A stretch of DNA of 64,000 nt from VBWE01 sp943372645 (lineage in GTDB: Bacteria; Bacteroidota; Bacteroidia; Palsa-965). Position 1 is the stretch's first letter. Every line of letters starts with the position of its first letter. Of this stretch, positions 17,701 to 28,300 are shown piece by piece. The notes under the pieces are model-generated. The model did no database searches, was not told where the DNA came from, and was given only the letters and a program-made list of their open reading frames with translations. The stretch lies in NCBI GenBank assembly GCA_943372645.1, contig CALRZN010000008.1:62001-126000 (forward strand), in the 5' to 3' direction. The position numbers and the translations under genes were made by a program.

Positions 17701-19371
17701 ATAGCAAGTACAACATCGATTGAAAGGTCATTTGTAAATCCACAAACTAATGAAAACGTAAACCTGGATGATGCGGAATACTATCAGTACAACATGGCCG
17801 GTAACCGGGTCAGGAAGGTTACACAGCGGGTTGTAAATGCAGGGGCACTGGTTGAATACACCGAAAAAATTTATCTCGGCAGCTACCAGCGCACACGGAC
17901 CTGGTCACTGCCGGCAGGTTCGCAAATTATTGCGCCTGTTATCCAGGCGGAAAAAAATACGTACCTGGTGTATGATGGAAACGGACCTGCCTTAATCACC
18001 AATCTTTGGATTACAGTTCCGGCCGGTCAGCAAAAAATCGCAGCCGGTGATATGCAATACCGCTACCAGTTAACAGACCCGCTGAATTCGGTTACGTTTG
18101 AAGTGAACCAGCAGGCGGAAATATTAACCTATGAAGTCTATTATCCATTCGGAGGCACTGCGTTTTTGCTCGCTGCCGTTCAGCTTGATGCAGACACAAA
18201 GGAGTTGAAGTTTTGCGGGAAGGAAAAGGATGCGGTTTCCGGGCTGTATTATTATGGCGAACGGTATTACGCCGATTGGATATGTCGCTGGGTTAGTCCT
18301 GATCCTGCCGGTGCGGTTGACGGGATGAACCTTTACGAATATGCAGGGAATAACCCGGTTAATTACAACGACCCTTCTGGCCTGGCAAAGAGCAAAGGCG
18401 GTACACTGCGGGCGGAGCGCGAGAAAAGCAAACGAACCGCAACAACGAAAAAAGAGCGCAAGTCAACCGTCCGCCCCAGGATTAAAAAGGCAACCCCGCA
18501 ACAAAAAGAACAAATCATAGCAGACATTGAAAGCGGCAAAGTAAAAGTAGCCAGCGATGTAAGTTCTGCCGTTGAAATGACAAAAAATGCCATTGTACAG
18601 TCGCGCCTGGATGTTATACGGGATTTTTTGACTGCAAACGGATTTAAACGAATCGGCGGGCAAAAGGGAGGGACTTATTCGAAAATTGGTACGCCTGTTG
18701 AACCGCATGCATTTACAGATGAATACAAGCGTGTTACACGGCATCTTTCCGGATTTATCCTTTCCACAAATCCAGGTCATGAAGAAGTGCAGGCCGCTAT
18801 TGATAAAACAAAGCCGGTAATCTATATCGCAAGCAATACGCTGCAAACCGAATTGCTTGCAAAATATAATGGTAAAAAGCTGAGTGATTTCGCGGGGTTT
18901 GATCAGCCGGAACGACAGGTATCCACTTCAAAAAAATCGCAGGCTTCCAAACAGCGCTATTTTGACAAACTCTACAAACATGGCGAAAAATTACGCACGA
19001 TTGATGCGCTGGGCACCTACAAGGATTATACAATACAGGTTATCACCGGCGAAAACGGAAGACATGCCGAAACCAAAATCATTGATAATGTTCCGCACGC
19101 CAACCTGCTTTATATCGCCGGCGCAAAACGGCCCTGCCTGTGCTGTTTCGTTTATTTCATTATCCGTGGGGTGCATGAAGCGATTTACAACAACCACATC
19201 GGGGCGTTCTGGAATACCATTAATGCAGGCCGTTCGCTGACGGGTGCCGAAATAACGGATGCCGATATCACAACGGCGCTGGGGAAAATCTCGCTCGAAA
19301 CGTTTGCCTCAGCCAAATACGCAGTCTATGGCAGTATACAAACAGATTCCGACTCAGAACCGGAATATTAA
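11707..19371 (+). CDS. Tc toxin TcB-TcC fusion (SpvB / RHS), deaminase-like C-terminus
   Basis: 2554 aa, the size of TcB (~1480) plus TcC (~950) in one chain. Order: SpvB domain (from residue ~15, GGALRGIGEPFKAQSF); FG-GAP/VCBS-like beta-propeller repeats (TDLDGLGMDG ~398, FVDLSGKGRAD ~498, MLDADGSGAMD ~606); TcdB middle region; RHS/YD repeats from ~1700; RHS core with D2199-P-A-G and D2222-P-S-G-L2226, the aspartyl autoprotease signature that releases the C-terminus. The 328-residue tail (2227-2554) starts with a Lys/Arg-rich linker and carries H2453-A-E2455 and P2476-C-L-C-C2480, a cytidine-deaminase-like zinc/catalytic signature. In the family, TcB-TcC form a cocoon that encloses the cleaved toxin and docks on TcA. 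The TcA gene starts 10 nt downstream. Confidence 0.92.
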   Translation: MAYSNKKIEAPSVSSPSGGGALRGIGEPFKAQSFTGAGGFNIPFPVPDARGTAPAITVSYSSGAGNGIYGVGCNVELDSVVRKTSSGVPRYDETDVFILGSYGELVPVCTLQQGTWVPVQQTVTVNSETWIVSQYRPQTAAAFPLVEFWQTPQGTNSYWRVVTDSNVTHVFGQSSNGRICNPAHPEQVFEWLIESTTDARSNCIVYNYKAGDTENIPASPENEGRDFTSQRYPWSIQFGNYKPAGSENEEPVFAYTILFNYGQLDAENPDAPAGSWASRNDAFSVYKSGFEIRTARICTGIWLQHFFTGENNGQPFVTRALLLSYTTAEPTGMSLLTNATLRGYKNVPDQQGNGTVLWKQDSPPVTLHYQPFAFSDQNWKRLQADAPGYLGSSGFLATDLDGLGMDGLLYAAESFTGYLAPLGNGRYEPMRVLETFPSIQKIAGGQTVLTSLEGNYVPDLVLQNGEQSGYFERTGFRRWEAFRPFDARPLQQEDGAAVFVDLSGKGRADLVYNEHKAFHYNASLGKTGFASAVYRNEPAGFPENDHTNALQGYADLIGDGLAHRYRISNGAVEVWPSLGHGRFGNRIVLNNAPFVASGFDASRFFMLDADGSGAMDIVYAFADFVRIWFNQNGNSFSTPVDIPLPGAYSQLAALTAGDVTGYGTSSLIFTTVEPETVHWYFDFSGAVKPYLLRVMNNGIGGSSSITYSSSVLQHLRDREAGRPWVTVLPIAVQVVESSSVTDAITGTVYTSTYAYHDGYFDTTQREFRGFGFTESWDSDRRLPFDGNDHMQMPDVYTRTWSLTGTYSQTPALLQQYQSEFYQGDTQAWSIAPFAFDDSWQNCDGQTLQQGYAHLVGQAIRSEVYGLDGTPEAAHPFTVSMSGVLLRLLQPSIKQQHACVQLIPVNNLSYTYDRNPADPVISQQIQLAWDSYGNITQSAAVSYPRRTVQGAVIYPEQQQLRCVATTTSYINTIENNPAEPQNTWQYIGVGWQSQVFEIGNLDAPVDTPFTASGLLAQVNTALQNPLTDPPPSGAWSRLLSWERSFYWNSEGAAVLDGGTINALGLLHHNESIVTDAAQLQAVFGDALPATAMTDSGYIFLDNYWWNQGLVQYYLWNSANYYLPWKTVPCVAGQPGYPDYLDAVTSMIYDDYQLFVVQLSAWYSPTAALQTTYSYDYAALGPERTTDPNANSSAALYDALGVVLAASVYGELDGQPVGDLPLDQYIIYTDATFDDVVNNPGKYLQGASAYFFSDPMAWQLKQQPVSSISITRQEHVQTLLAAGKTQDDTLMPVGITYSDGLGRQLQAKAKTTPGPDALRIVDGIAVNPGSGDNTAERWLVSGYTIYNNKGLPAEQYLPYFSATPEYENQRAVIAAGLVPPPAITFYDALSRAVRSVTPKGFFSKAIYTPWENVTYDLNDTMPESPYYLAFMAAYPQQPTPVQQAEYNALQSALPCYNTPLRVLLDNLGNPIRSIACNLGAIASNAIPEEVASPQTPLQAWQALQAAGYLSPTPDTETAAWVTDVFQPYQPGFHAAFLEQFPDNGAKLEDYLAQSCMTTLAVYNIQGQQVLSADARLFLKMVREEKVYYNFRYTYNIAGTPICTESADAGNAYALVNIFGNPAWGSNSRAFNTTTSYDCLQRMTNVVVTGGDGTAPLNNITSVTVYGEAMENASSFNMNGKVWKQYDESGLTEIQRCSLAGLPLESALYLRPDYKADANWTNAACSAVLVETPLNKQLSYDAQGNLVTEIQPDGSRMDYAFDINGRLSNVTQTVINSVTSQTIQQQVIEWLAYDALGQRTRVKYGNGVITAFTYDALTNKLLHLYTVRPVPEKAGTTAVLQDLYYSYDPMGHKTAVADQNAEPVFSNNAEVERTNTFSYDPLYRLCTANGYTLPGLNMPDSPTPFRTRSSPGDLQSMETYTEKYEYDFGDNILVRQHRAASGNWTQSFQVSSNSNQLETSFTGSVSNASKNLAKYTYDASGNMLRFRPGGTGTLAWNYLNRIASTTSIERSFVNPQTNENVNLDDAEYYQYNMAGNRVRKVTQRVVNAGALVEYTEKIYLGSYQRTRTWSLPAGSQIIAPVIQAEKNTYLVYDGNGPALITNLWITVPAGQQKIAAGDMQYRYQLTDPLNSVTFEVNQQAEILTYEVYYPFGGTAFLLAAVQLDADTKELKFCGKEKDAVSGLYYYGERYYADWICRWVSPDPAGAVDGMNLYEYAGNNPVNYNDPSGLAKSKGGTLRAEREKSKRTATTKKERKSTVRPRIKKATPQQKEQIIADIESGKVKVASDVSSAVEMTKNAIVQSRLDVIRDFLTANGFKRIGGQKGGTYSKIGTPVEPHAFTDEYKRVTRHLSGFILSTNPGHEEVQAAIDKTKPVIYIASNTLQTELLAKYNGKKLSDFAGFDQPERQVSTSKKSQASKQRYFDKLYKHGEKLRTIDALGTYKDYTIQVITGENGRHAETKIIDNVPHANLLYIAGAKRPCLCCFVYFIIRGVHEAIYNNHIGAFWNTINAGRSLTGAEITDADITTALGKISLETFASAKYAVYGSIQTDSDSEPEY
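18385..19368 (+). other. Hypervariable toxin region of the TcB-TcC fusion
   Basis: Residues 2227-2554, predicted to be cut free after L2226. A basic linker (KSKGGTLRAEREKSKRTATT onward to about 2260) is followed by a helical part and then the order strand (YTIQVIT), HAE helix, strand (ANLLYIAGAK), RPCLCC helix. This is the core order of the cytidine deaminase fold, with HAE and PCxxC spaced by 20 residues. It would make the effector a nucleotide, DNA or RNA deaminase. The exact deaminase family and substrate are not identifiable here. Confidence 0.6.
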
Positions 19372-19381
19372 AAAATAACAC

Positions 19382-22300
19382 ATGAATAATACAACAATTC
19401 ACTCCTTCCTCGCAGCCAACCCGGGCATCAGCCTGCAACTGGCCGATCTGTTTAACGCCGATGCACTGGCGCAATACAACTGGCCGTCAGGTGCCGATCC
19501 AAAGCAATTGCTGCAGCAACTGCGCATCCGGCAGCGCCTGCTGAAAATCTGTACGGACGATACTATTGCAACGTTACTCGAACAGCAGGGCATCCACAGT
19601 GCCCATCACCTGGCATCGTTGCCTGCCGACAGTTTTGTGCAGCAGCTGCTGCCTGCACTGCAGCAAATGCCGGATATAAATGATGCGCGCGCTTTTTGCC
19701 TGGCATTGCATCACCGTGCTTCCGTAATTCGCCGCCAGAGCCTTGAACTGGCCGTGGCCTATCCGAACGGCGCGGCCGGGCTGCAGAACGGTTCATCACG
19801 CATTGAAGCCGGCAGCGAAAACGGTGCGCCTGATTTTGAACAGGGTATTCCCGATTACCTCCGCCTCTTTGGACCCATGCTTACCTGCGATTGTGACGAA
19901 TGCATGAGCATATTCGGTCCGGCCGCATATTTCGTTGACCTCATGCGCGTGGTTAGTACGTATGTAACTCCGCCGATCGAACAACTGTTCACCCTGCAGT
20001 TCCGCCGCCCCGATTTGTGGAAACTGCCGCTCGACTGCCTTTCGGCCACTACCGAGGTAAGTTACCTGGATATTGTGGATTATGTTTTGCAGCAGCACAT
20101 CCTGGCCAACTATACCACAGATACCGATGCCAGCCTGATGTTTGCATCAAACGTGTATCCATTCAGCACGCCGTATAACAAACCGCTCGAAAGCATTAAC
20201 CGTTCTGTAAAAACACTGGGGACCTCCCTCACGGAAGTGTATGAAGAACTGCTGGTACCCCCGCCTGCTGCTGCCGCTGCTGCTTTACAGCTGTCGCCTG
20301 AACAACTGAAACTGGTGAACGGAACCCAGGCAGAAACCATCGCTGTGCTGTATGGTTTTCCATCGGAAACTTCGGATTCGGCAGTGTGCACGGCCATGCA
20401 AAATCAGAAAACATTCCTGGAAAAAACCGGGCTGCTGCCCGAAGAACTGGAACGTTTCGTTTACCAGGGACTGCAGCGGGGAAACGGCGATTATGCACTT
20501 AATGTAAGCGGAAACGGCGGAGCTTTAACTGCTGGTTTTACCGATAACAAACTTGCCGGCTCCATTACACTCGAAGCCTGGATTTATGTCTATCAGTTCT
20601 ATTCCGGTGATTTGTGCATCATGGGAAAAAACGCGGCGGCTGAATTTTCACTCAATATCACCAGCCAGGGAAAACTGGCGGGCTATTTCGGGAATGACAG
20701 TGCAAACAGTTGTACTTTAACCGGCACGCACTGGTCCATATACAGCAAAACAATACTGCCGCTCAATACCTGGGTGCATGTGGCCTGGACGCGTATGGTG
20801 GGCGGCAACGGAACCAGTACGCTTTACATAAACGGGGTGCCCGATGCAACACAGGATTTTCATTCAGATACGCCGGTTACAACAAACTGCCCCTTTGGTA
20901 TTGGTTATTGCAATTCGACCTCATTGTATGGGATGATATCCGAAGTACGTATCTGGAATACCTTACGTACCGAAACGGAAATCCGCATGAATATGTATCG
21001 CCGCCTGGTGGATATGAACGATCCGGCCCTGTTCGGATACTGGCCGCTCACAGAAAATTCCGGAACCATTGCACATGATAAAAAAGCCGGACGTAATGCA
21101 ACACTGCACAGCGGAACCGTTTTCCAGTTTTACGAAGCACTGCCTGCAAACGGATTGAATGAACTAAATCCATCGCTGCTGCACAATTTGTTTTTAAATA
21201 ATGTGCTGAGCAGCGGGCAATACCTGGCTTTAACTCCCGGCTCTGCCACACAGCACGCCGGCGTTATGGTTTCCAATGGCAGCAATACATACGCACTGAA
21301 CAGTGCCATGCTGCAACAGGTGGCAGCACTGCTCCGCCTGCGCATGCAAACCGGCTGGTCATTTGAAGAACTCGACTGGGTATTACGTACAGCAGGTGGT
21401 GGCAATATTTTAATTAATGATGCGCTGATTGAAGCCGCCGGCAGCGTGGCCGTACTTCAAAAACTGTTGAAAATACCGGTTACAGAACTGGCGGCTTGTT
21501 TTGCCGACATGAAAACGTTTGGTTGGGGTAACGATGCAAAACCCGCCGATCTGTGGGATGTTGTTTTTAACAGTCCGCCGGTTACCGGAGGCGAGTCCGG
21601 TATTGCAGCAAATTATTACCGTCCGCAATTCAGCGGAAACCCGATGTTTGCTACCGCTGTAGTGAACTGGGATTTTGCATCTTCACCCGGTGAAAACGAT
21701 CTGCGCCTGAATACACGCCTCGCCGCGGCCCTGCAGATCAACGAAAAGGAATTGCTGGTACTTGCATCGGCGGTTACCGCCGGGGGAACACAACTCGCAC
21801 TGTCGGTTCAAAACATGAGCCTGTTGTATCGCATTTCGCGGCTGGCCCGTGCCCTGCAGATGCCGGTTGCTGATTTTATCGCGCTTACCGGATTGCTGGA
21901 TATGCAATTGCTTGCAGGTGCTGCTCAACCCTGGTGGAATACGGCCCAGGTTGAAACAATAACAAAAACCGCATCCTGGATGAAAGCGGCCGGATTAACG
22001 GTTGGTCAATTGTACTACCTCAAAAACGGCGCGCCCGATCCGAATTTTCCGCTACCGGATTTGGCAGCACAGTTTGCCGCACAGCTCGACAGCCTCGTGA
22101 ATGCCGGCACGGCCACCCGCCTTACCCCTGCTGCATTTCAATCGGATATGCTCGATGTGGCAGGATCGGAACAGGTGTTTAAAATACTAACCGATTCCCA
22201 TTATCTCGACCGGCACGGCATTGTACTTAATCAGCAACCGCTTACCCCACAGGCAATTTATGAACTGCTGTCATCGCAAAGCGAAGCCGCACAGCAGGTT

Positions 22301-25300
22301 TTTAATAAAGCACCCAACCGGAGTGTGCTGCAGTTTAACGGTTCAGGAACGCAGATCGCATTTACCTTCGATCCCTTTGCAGATCCGGTTATTCAATCCA
22401 CGAATACATTTACAATCAGTTTCTGGGTGCGGCCCGATAGTACGTCTGTCGGAAACTGGCCGGTATTGATGGGGTATTCGGATGGCGGAACCAACGAAAC
22501 GAAAAGCCCTTCCGTCTACCAGTACCAGGATGTGCCGAATGCCATACAGGTATGTGAAGGTTATAGCGGAAAATTCTATTCGCAGCAGATTCAGGATATG
22601 TTCCTGCGCGCCAACGAATGGGTTTATTTTACCTGGGTGAATGATAACGGCTACTGGAAAGTGTACCGCAACGGGCAGTTGTTTTTTACAATAACCAATC
22701 AGAAGCCCGGTGTTTACCAGGAGTCCATCAGTCCGATCGGTTATTTCGCTGCCCGTAATTTTGGCGGAGCCATGGCCAATATTGCAATCTGGAATGTGGC
22801 CCGTACCGCCAGCCAGATTGCCTCCGATATGTTTGTTGATCTGAGTCAGAAACCGGCCGGGCTGATTGATTACTGGCCGGTGAATGAAGGGGAAGGCACA
22901 ACCATTCACAACAGTGTAAACAACAATACCAATTACAACGGAACTGCGACGCTGAACACCTCTTCGGGCTGGGTGTATGATCCAACCCTCAGTGCAATGG
23001 AAATCAGTGCCGAAATCTGGTCCGTATTGGTAAAGGCACGTGATACACAGGAACAACTGGTGTACAAAACGATGAGTGCTGCTGTTGCTGTTACGCCGGC
23101 AGCCATGACCGGAATCTGTTACCTCGCCGGCAAAGAATCGCCGTACCAGAATCAGTCCGGATCGGATCTTACGCAATACCCGTTTCCTGCAAATCTGCTG
23201 CTTACTCCCTCGCCCACCAAAGATGAATATACCGTAGGCCTGCATTACCTCGATATGCTCGCCTATAATACCTCGCTGCTGAAATGGACCGGTCTTTCCG
23301 GAACGGATATGCAGGCCCTGTATGATCAAAAAACGGCCTTCGGAACGAATCCGGATTTTACAACATTCACCTACTCCCTTAAGCAGCAGCAAACCATTAC
23401 CGGCTATGCTGCGCTGAAAAAGAAAAGCAGATCGCCCGACGGTTTGCTTACTTATTTTGCAATGGCCGAAACCGGTACCACATCACCGGTTCAGTCGCAG
23501 GCCGATCTGCTGGGCGCACTCATGAACTGGAGTCCGGATGAAATCATGGCAATTGCCTCACAACCGTATTTCGGACCCGGCAATAATTTTGCCGGATATA
23601 ACTTCAACACGGTTGACGGTCTGCTGAAAATGGCATCCGTATTCCGCATCGAAGGATTGCTGGCCATGCACATTGATTCATTGAATATGCTGCGCGGTTT
23701 GCCGGCATATAACCTGTTCGACAGTTCACAAACGGCCGAAGCCTGGGCATCATACAACAATACTGCTTCGGCACTCGCCGGTTCGGTCCGGTTACGGTCC
23801 GGTGAAAAAACAGCACAGCAAATCAACCTGGCAGTGAACGCCGGTTTCCGCGATGTGATGTGCGACTGGCTGATCTGGAAACTGGGCAGCGAGGCGCGCG
23901 GCATTACCAACCGCAACGAGTTGTATGAGTATCTGCTCATTGATGTAAACACGTCGCCGGATGTAAAAACATCGTGGCTGGTTGCAGGAATGAACAGCAT
24001 CCAGTTGTATGTAAACCGCTGCCTGAACAGCCTGGAACCCGGAATCATCAATAACATTCCGGAAGCATGGTGGTCGTGGATGAGCACGTACCGGGTATGG
24101 CAGGCCAACCGCGAGGTGTATCTGTATCCCGAAAATTACGCCGACCCTTCGTTGCGCCGCCTGCAAACCGATTCCTATAAAGTACTGATCAGCGAAATTT
24201 CAAAAGGGCAGATTACCGAAAGCAATGTAAAACAAGCACTGGCCGGTTACCTCGAGTCGGTTTCAGAAGTGGCGAGCCTCGAACTTGTTGACGGTTATGT
24301 GGACTTCGTTTCGGTAGCAGACCTGGGCGGAAATTCGGTAAAGAAAATTTACCTCGTTGGCCGTTCACGCACACAGCCGTATGCGTTTTATACCCGCTGC
24401 ATAGTTGCGGTAACCAGCGATGCTGCTATAACAAACGGTAGCACGCCGGCAGAAGCAACCGAGGTTACGTTTGGCCCGTGGGAGCCGGTCAGCATCCAGG
24501 CAAATTCCGCTTACTTATCCGTGATACCCGCATTCGGCCGCCTGTTCCTGTTCTGGCTTGAACAAACGGCGGTGGTGAACACTTTTGGATCAACATCGTC
24601 TTCATCAAAATATACCACAACATTCGGTACGGTTTATTACACCTTCCGCGATTCGGATAAAAAATGGAGCGCACCGGTGGTATTGCGCAAAGAACTGATA
24701 CTTGGTGTTTCCGGCGCATACGGAACCGCCATCAATTATTACCCGGATTACCTCACCGGCAGTGGCATGTATAATGCCGCCAAATCAACTGCCAATCCGT
24801 ACCTGCTCACAAATTACTGGCAGAAAGTTGCCGTGCAGCTCATTCCCTCCTCCGCCAATTCACCCGAAGGCATACTGGTTTCGCTGGGTACCATGGGCAT
24901 GTGCTCTTCATCGGTTGGAACAGTTGTACCTGCTGCCCCGGTAGTAACCGGCATGGCTGTGGAAGCAGCTGCATTCCAGCAGCAGCTTTATGCTTCTGCC
25001 CTGCTGGCCTTTGATGAACAGCAGAATTATGCAAGCGTTATCGGGGGAACACTGCTCGATGCGTCGTTGCAGGCTGTTTACTGCCAGTTTACCAATGCCA
25101 TGGGAACTGCAAAACTGCTGGCAGGACATTTTCTCAACGACAGTAACTCTGCCAAACTCACATTTAATCTGACCAACCTGCCGGAGAACCTGGTTTTCCC
25201 CGATCCGTATGGCTTCTGGCCGGGACTGAATGATACCGCATTCGTTGGCACAGGCGCAGTTTATGATGTATCCGGAAAAAACAATGGCTCCATCACCGGA

Positions 25301-28300
25301 ACCACCGCATGGCTTTCGAATAAAATTGCTTCTGCGCCCGACCAGCAGGTGTTTAATTTTTCCGCCGGAAGCTGGGTGTTTCCGTGGACGAGCAATGCGA
25401 AACAAAAAAATTACACAATTGCTTTCCGGCTTTACATGACTACGGTACAGACGGACTCTAATTACCGCGCATTGTATGTTTCTCCCGGTTCTATTTCCGG
25501 TTATACATTCAAGAACATCAATGTGGCCTACGCACTCGGAATAAAATCAGGGAAGCTGAATCTGAACTATAAAACGTACGACAGCAGCGGAGGCGGCAAC
25601 TCGCACCTGCTGCCGTCAAAAACAACACTGGTTGCAAATACCTGGTACTCGGTTGTTATTGTTGCCTCCCCATCTTCAGTACAGATTTACCTGAACGGTG
25701 TAAACGACAGTGGTACCGTCGGGACATATAATCAAAATACAACGAGTGTCACTAACCTCACGTTCGGAACTTTTGCCGGTGGTATGTATGATTTTCGTTA
25801 CTGGAACATGACGCTTAACAGTAAGGAAATCTACTCCTACAGCAGCGTACCCGTTGGCGCCGTTTTACTGCAGAATATCCAGACATTGCATAGCCTGCAT
25901 TCCCTTTCCAACAGTGCAGCCGCTTATGTTGTTAACCTGGCTAAAGCCGGTTACCTGGTTCTCCCGGATGCCGTCAACCGGTCGGTGTACTCGTGTCTTT
26001 CCGTTATTTCATCGGGCCATGCACATCGCCTGCGTATTACGTACGCACAATCGCCGATGGAACACGACCTGATTCCGAAGATGAAATTCATCCGGATCAA
26101 TACCGATGTCATGCATACGCTGATTGATTCCATTGCTGTTGGTGGTGTACCGGCGCTGCTCAGTCCGCTGAACCAGTACCATACCGAAACGGGCCTTACA
26201 ACCTACAGTCCGAATACAACCTATGTCATTCAGCCCGATACCAACCTGATGAATTTTAACGGTTCATTCGGAATTTATTTCTGGGAGCTGTTTTTCTATG
26301 CACCGTTATTCATTGCCGAAAAACTGGCAGGAAGCCAGCAGTTTATGCTTGCGGAACAATGGTATCAGTATATTTTTGATCCCACATCACAGCACAGTCC
26401 GGTGGCTGCATGGCCGATCAACCGCACCAATGCGCAGGGCAAATTCCCGGACCTGTGTGCCGGAGCTGCAGCAACGTATTCCGGTATCACCGAATCGGCA
26501 ACACCGGCAGAAGTACCTTTTGCGTGGCAGAAGCGTAATGTGTGGACTTTTTCACCGTCCTCTGCTTCGCAGGTTGTCGTGCCCTGGTCGGCAGCACTCA
26601 ATCCACCGCGCTTTACGGTAATGGCCTGGATCAAAATGACCGGGCAGTCGTCGGGCAACTCGTTCTCCACTGTGGTTTGCAGCCAGAATAACACAACGGG
26701 TTACCACCTGTTCATGGATTATATATCTGCAACGACAACGCGACTCACCCTGGTTATTTCCACCACAAAAACGACCTGGCTCAAGGTTTATTCCGATACC
26801 ATGAATATTCCGAACCGCTGGATGTTTGTTTCCGGAACCTACGACGGCGAAAAGCTGAATGTGTTTATTGACGGGGTGAAGGTTACCGCAAACAACCTGT
26901 CGCCTGATAATGGTTACCTCGTAAATAAATCAGCAACACTGCGCATCGGATACAGCAACAGCGATGTAAATGCCAATAATGTATTCAACGGACAGATTGC
27001 AGATGTAACACTGTTCGATTATGCACTTTCTGCGGGACAAATCGAGGCGCTGTTTGCGGATTATAAAAACACGGACATCAATGCCGGCTACTGGAATTTC
27101 CGGCCATTCCGGCGGGTAAATGCGGAATCATTGTATCATATTCTGAACGGAACAGCATGGGAAAGCGGGTTCCAGCAACCGGCACAGTTTTATACCGCAT
27201 CGGAACAACTGTTCGTTTATGAATATGATCCGTTCGATCCGGATACCCTCGCACGCCTGCGCGTGGTGCCCTGGCAGAAAGCGGCTTTCATGCAATACAT
27301 CCGGAACCTGGTCAACTGGGGCGACGCGGCTTTTGCACAGAACACGTGGGAAAGCATTTCCAACGCAACCATGCGTTATGTACTTGCCGATACGCTGCTC
27401 GGTCGCTTCCCCGCACCGGAAACTGCCGGCGAACCTTCGGTTACGATGAGTTATGCTGACATTGTTGCAGCGTATGGATCAAACCCGGTTCCGCCGTTCC
27501 TTATTGAATCGGAAAACCAGCTGATCGGACTGGGAGGCGCTGCCACACCGCTGCAGCAGGCCGAAAGCGTGGCCGATGCGTATTTCTGTGTGCCGCCGAA
27601 CAAACAGATGCTGCAATTCTGGGAAATCATTGCTGACCGTTTATTTAAAATACGGCACGGATTAACCATTGACGGATCAACACGTGAAACGCCGCTGTTT
27701 GCTCCGGCAGTTTCGCCTTCTGAATTGACCGGCAACAATACCGTTACGGAAGGAGCGCAGTCGCTGCCGGCTGTTACCGTGCCGTGGTTCCGGTTTGCTT
27801 ATATGATCAATACCGCCCGCGCCGTTACTTCTGAAGTAATCCGGCTCGGAAATGAACTGAACACGGCACTCGAAAAACGCGATGCAGAAAAACTCGCGCA
27901 ACTGCAGACCATTTACCAGGTTGCATTGAATACCATGGTGCTGCAGATTAAAACGAGCCAGGCCAACCAGCTGTTATACGCTGGTGTTGCCCTGGAGTCA
28001 AGCCTTGCCAGTGCACAGCTTACTTATGACACCTACACCGGCTGGCTGAAAACACCGGTCAGCACCGATGAAGCGTATGGCCTCGACCAGCTTAACCGGG
28101 CAGCCATTGAACAGGAAATTGCCATGGGCGTGAAAACAGTTGCAGTTTTCTCCTACCTGCTGCCAACCATTTTCGGAATGGCTGACGGCGGATTTAACCC
28201 GGGTGAAAGTATTAACGCCACTGCCGGTGTAGCTGAAACAGCAGGCCAGTTGCTGAACACACAATCGCAGCAAACATTCCAGACGGCGCAGTTCACAAGG

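Noticed and set aside
22343..23392. 349-codon open frame on the minus strand within the TcA gene
   Set aside because: It lies wholly antisense to a clear TcA gene, has no recognisable domain and no promoter; long antisense frames are expected by chance in GC-rich coding DNA.
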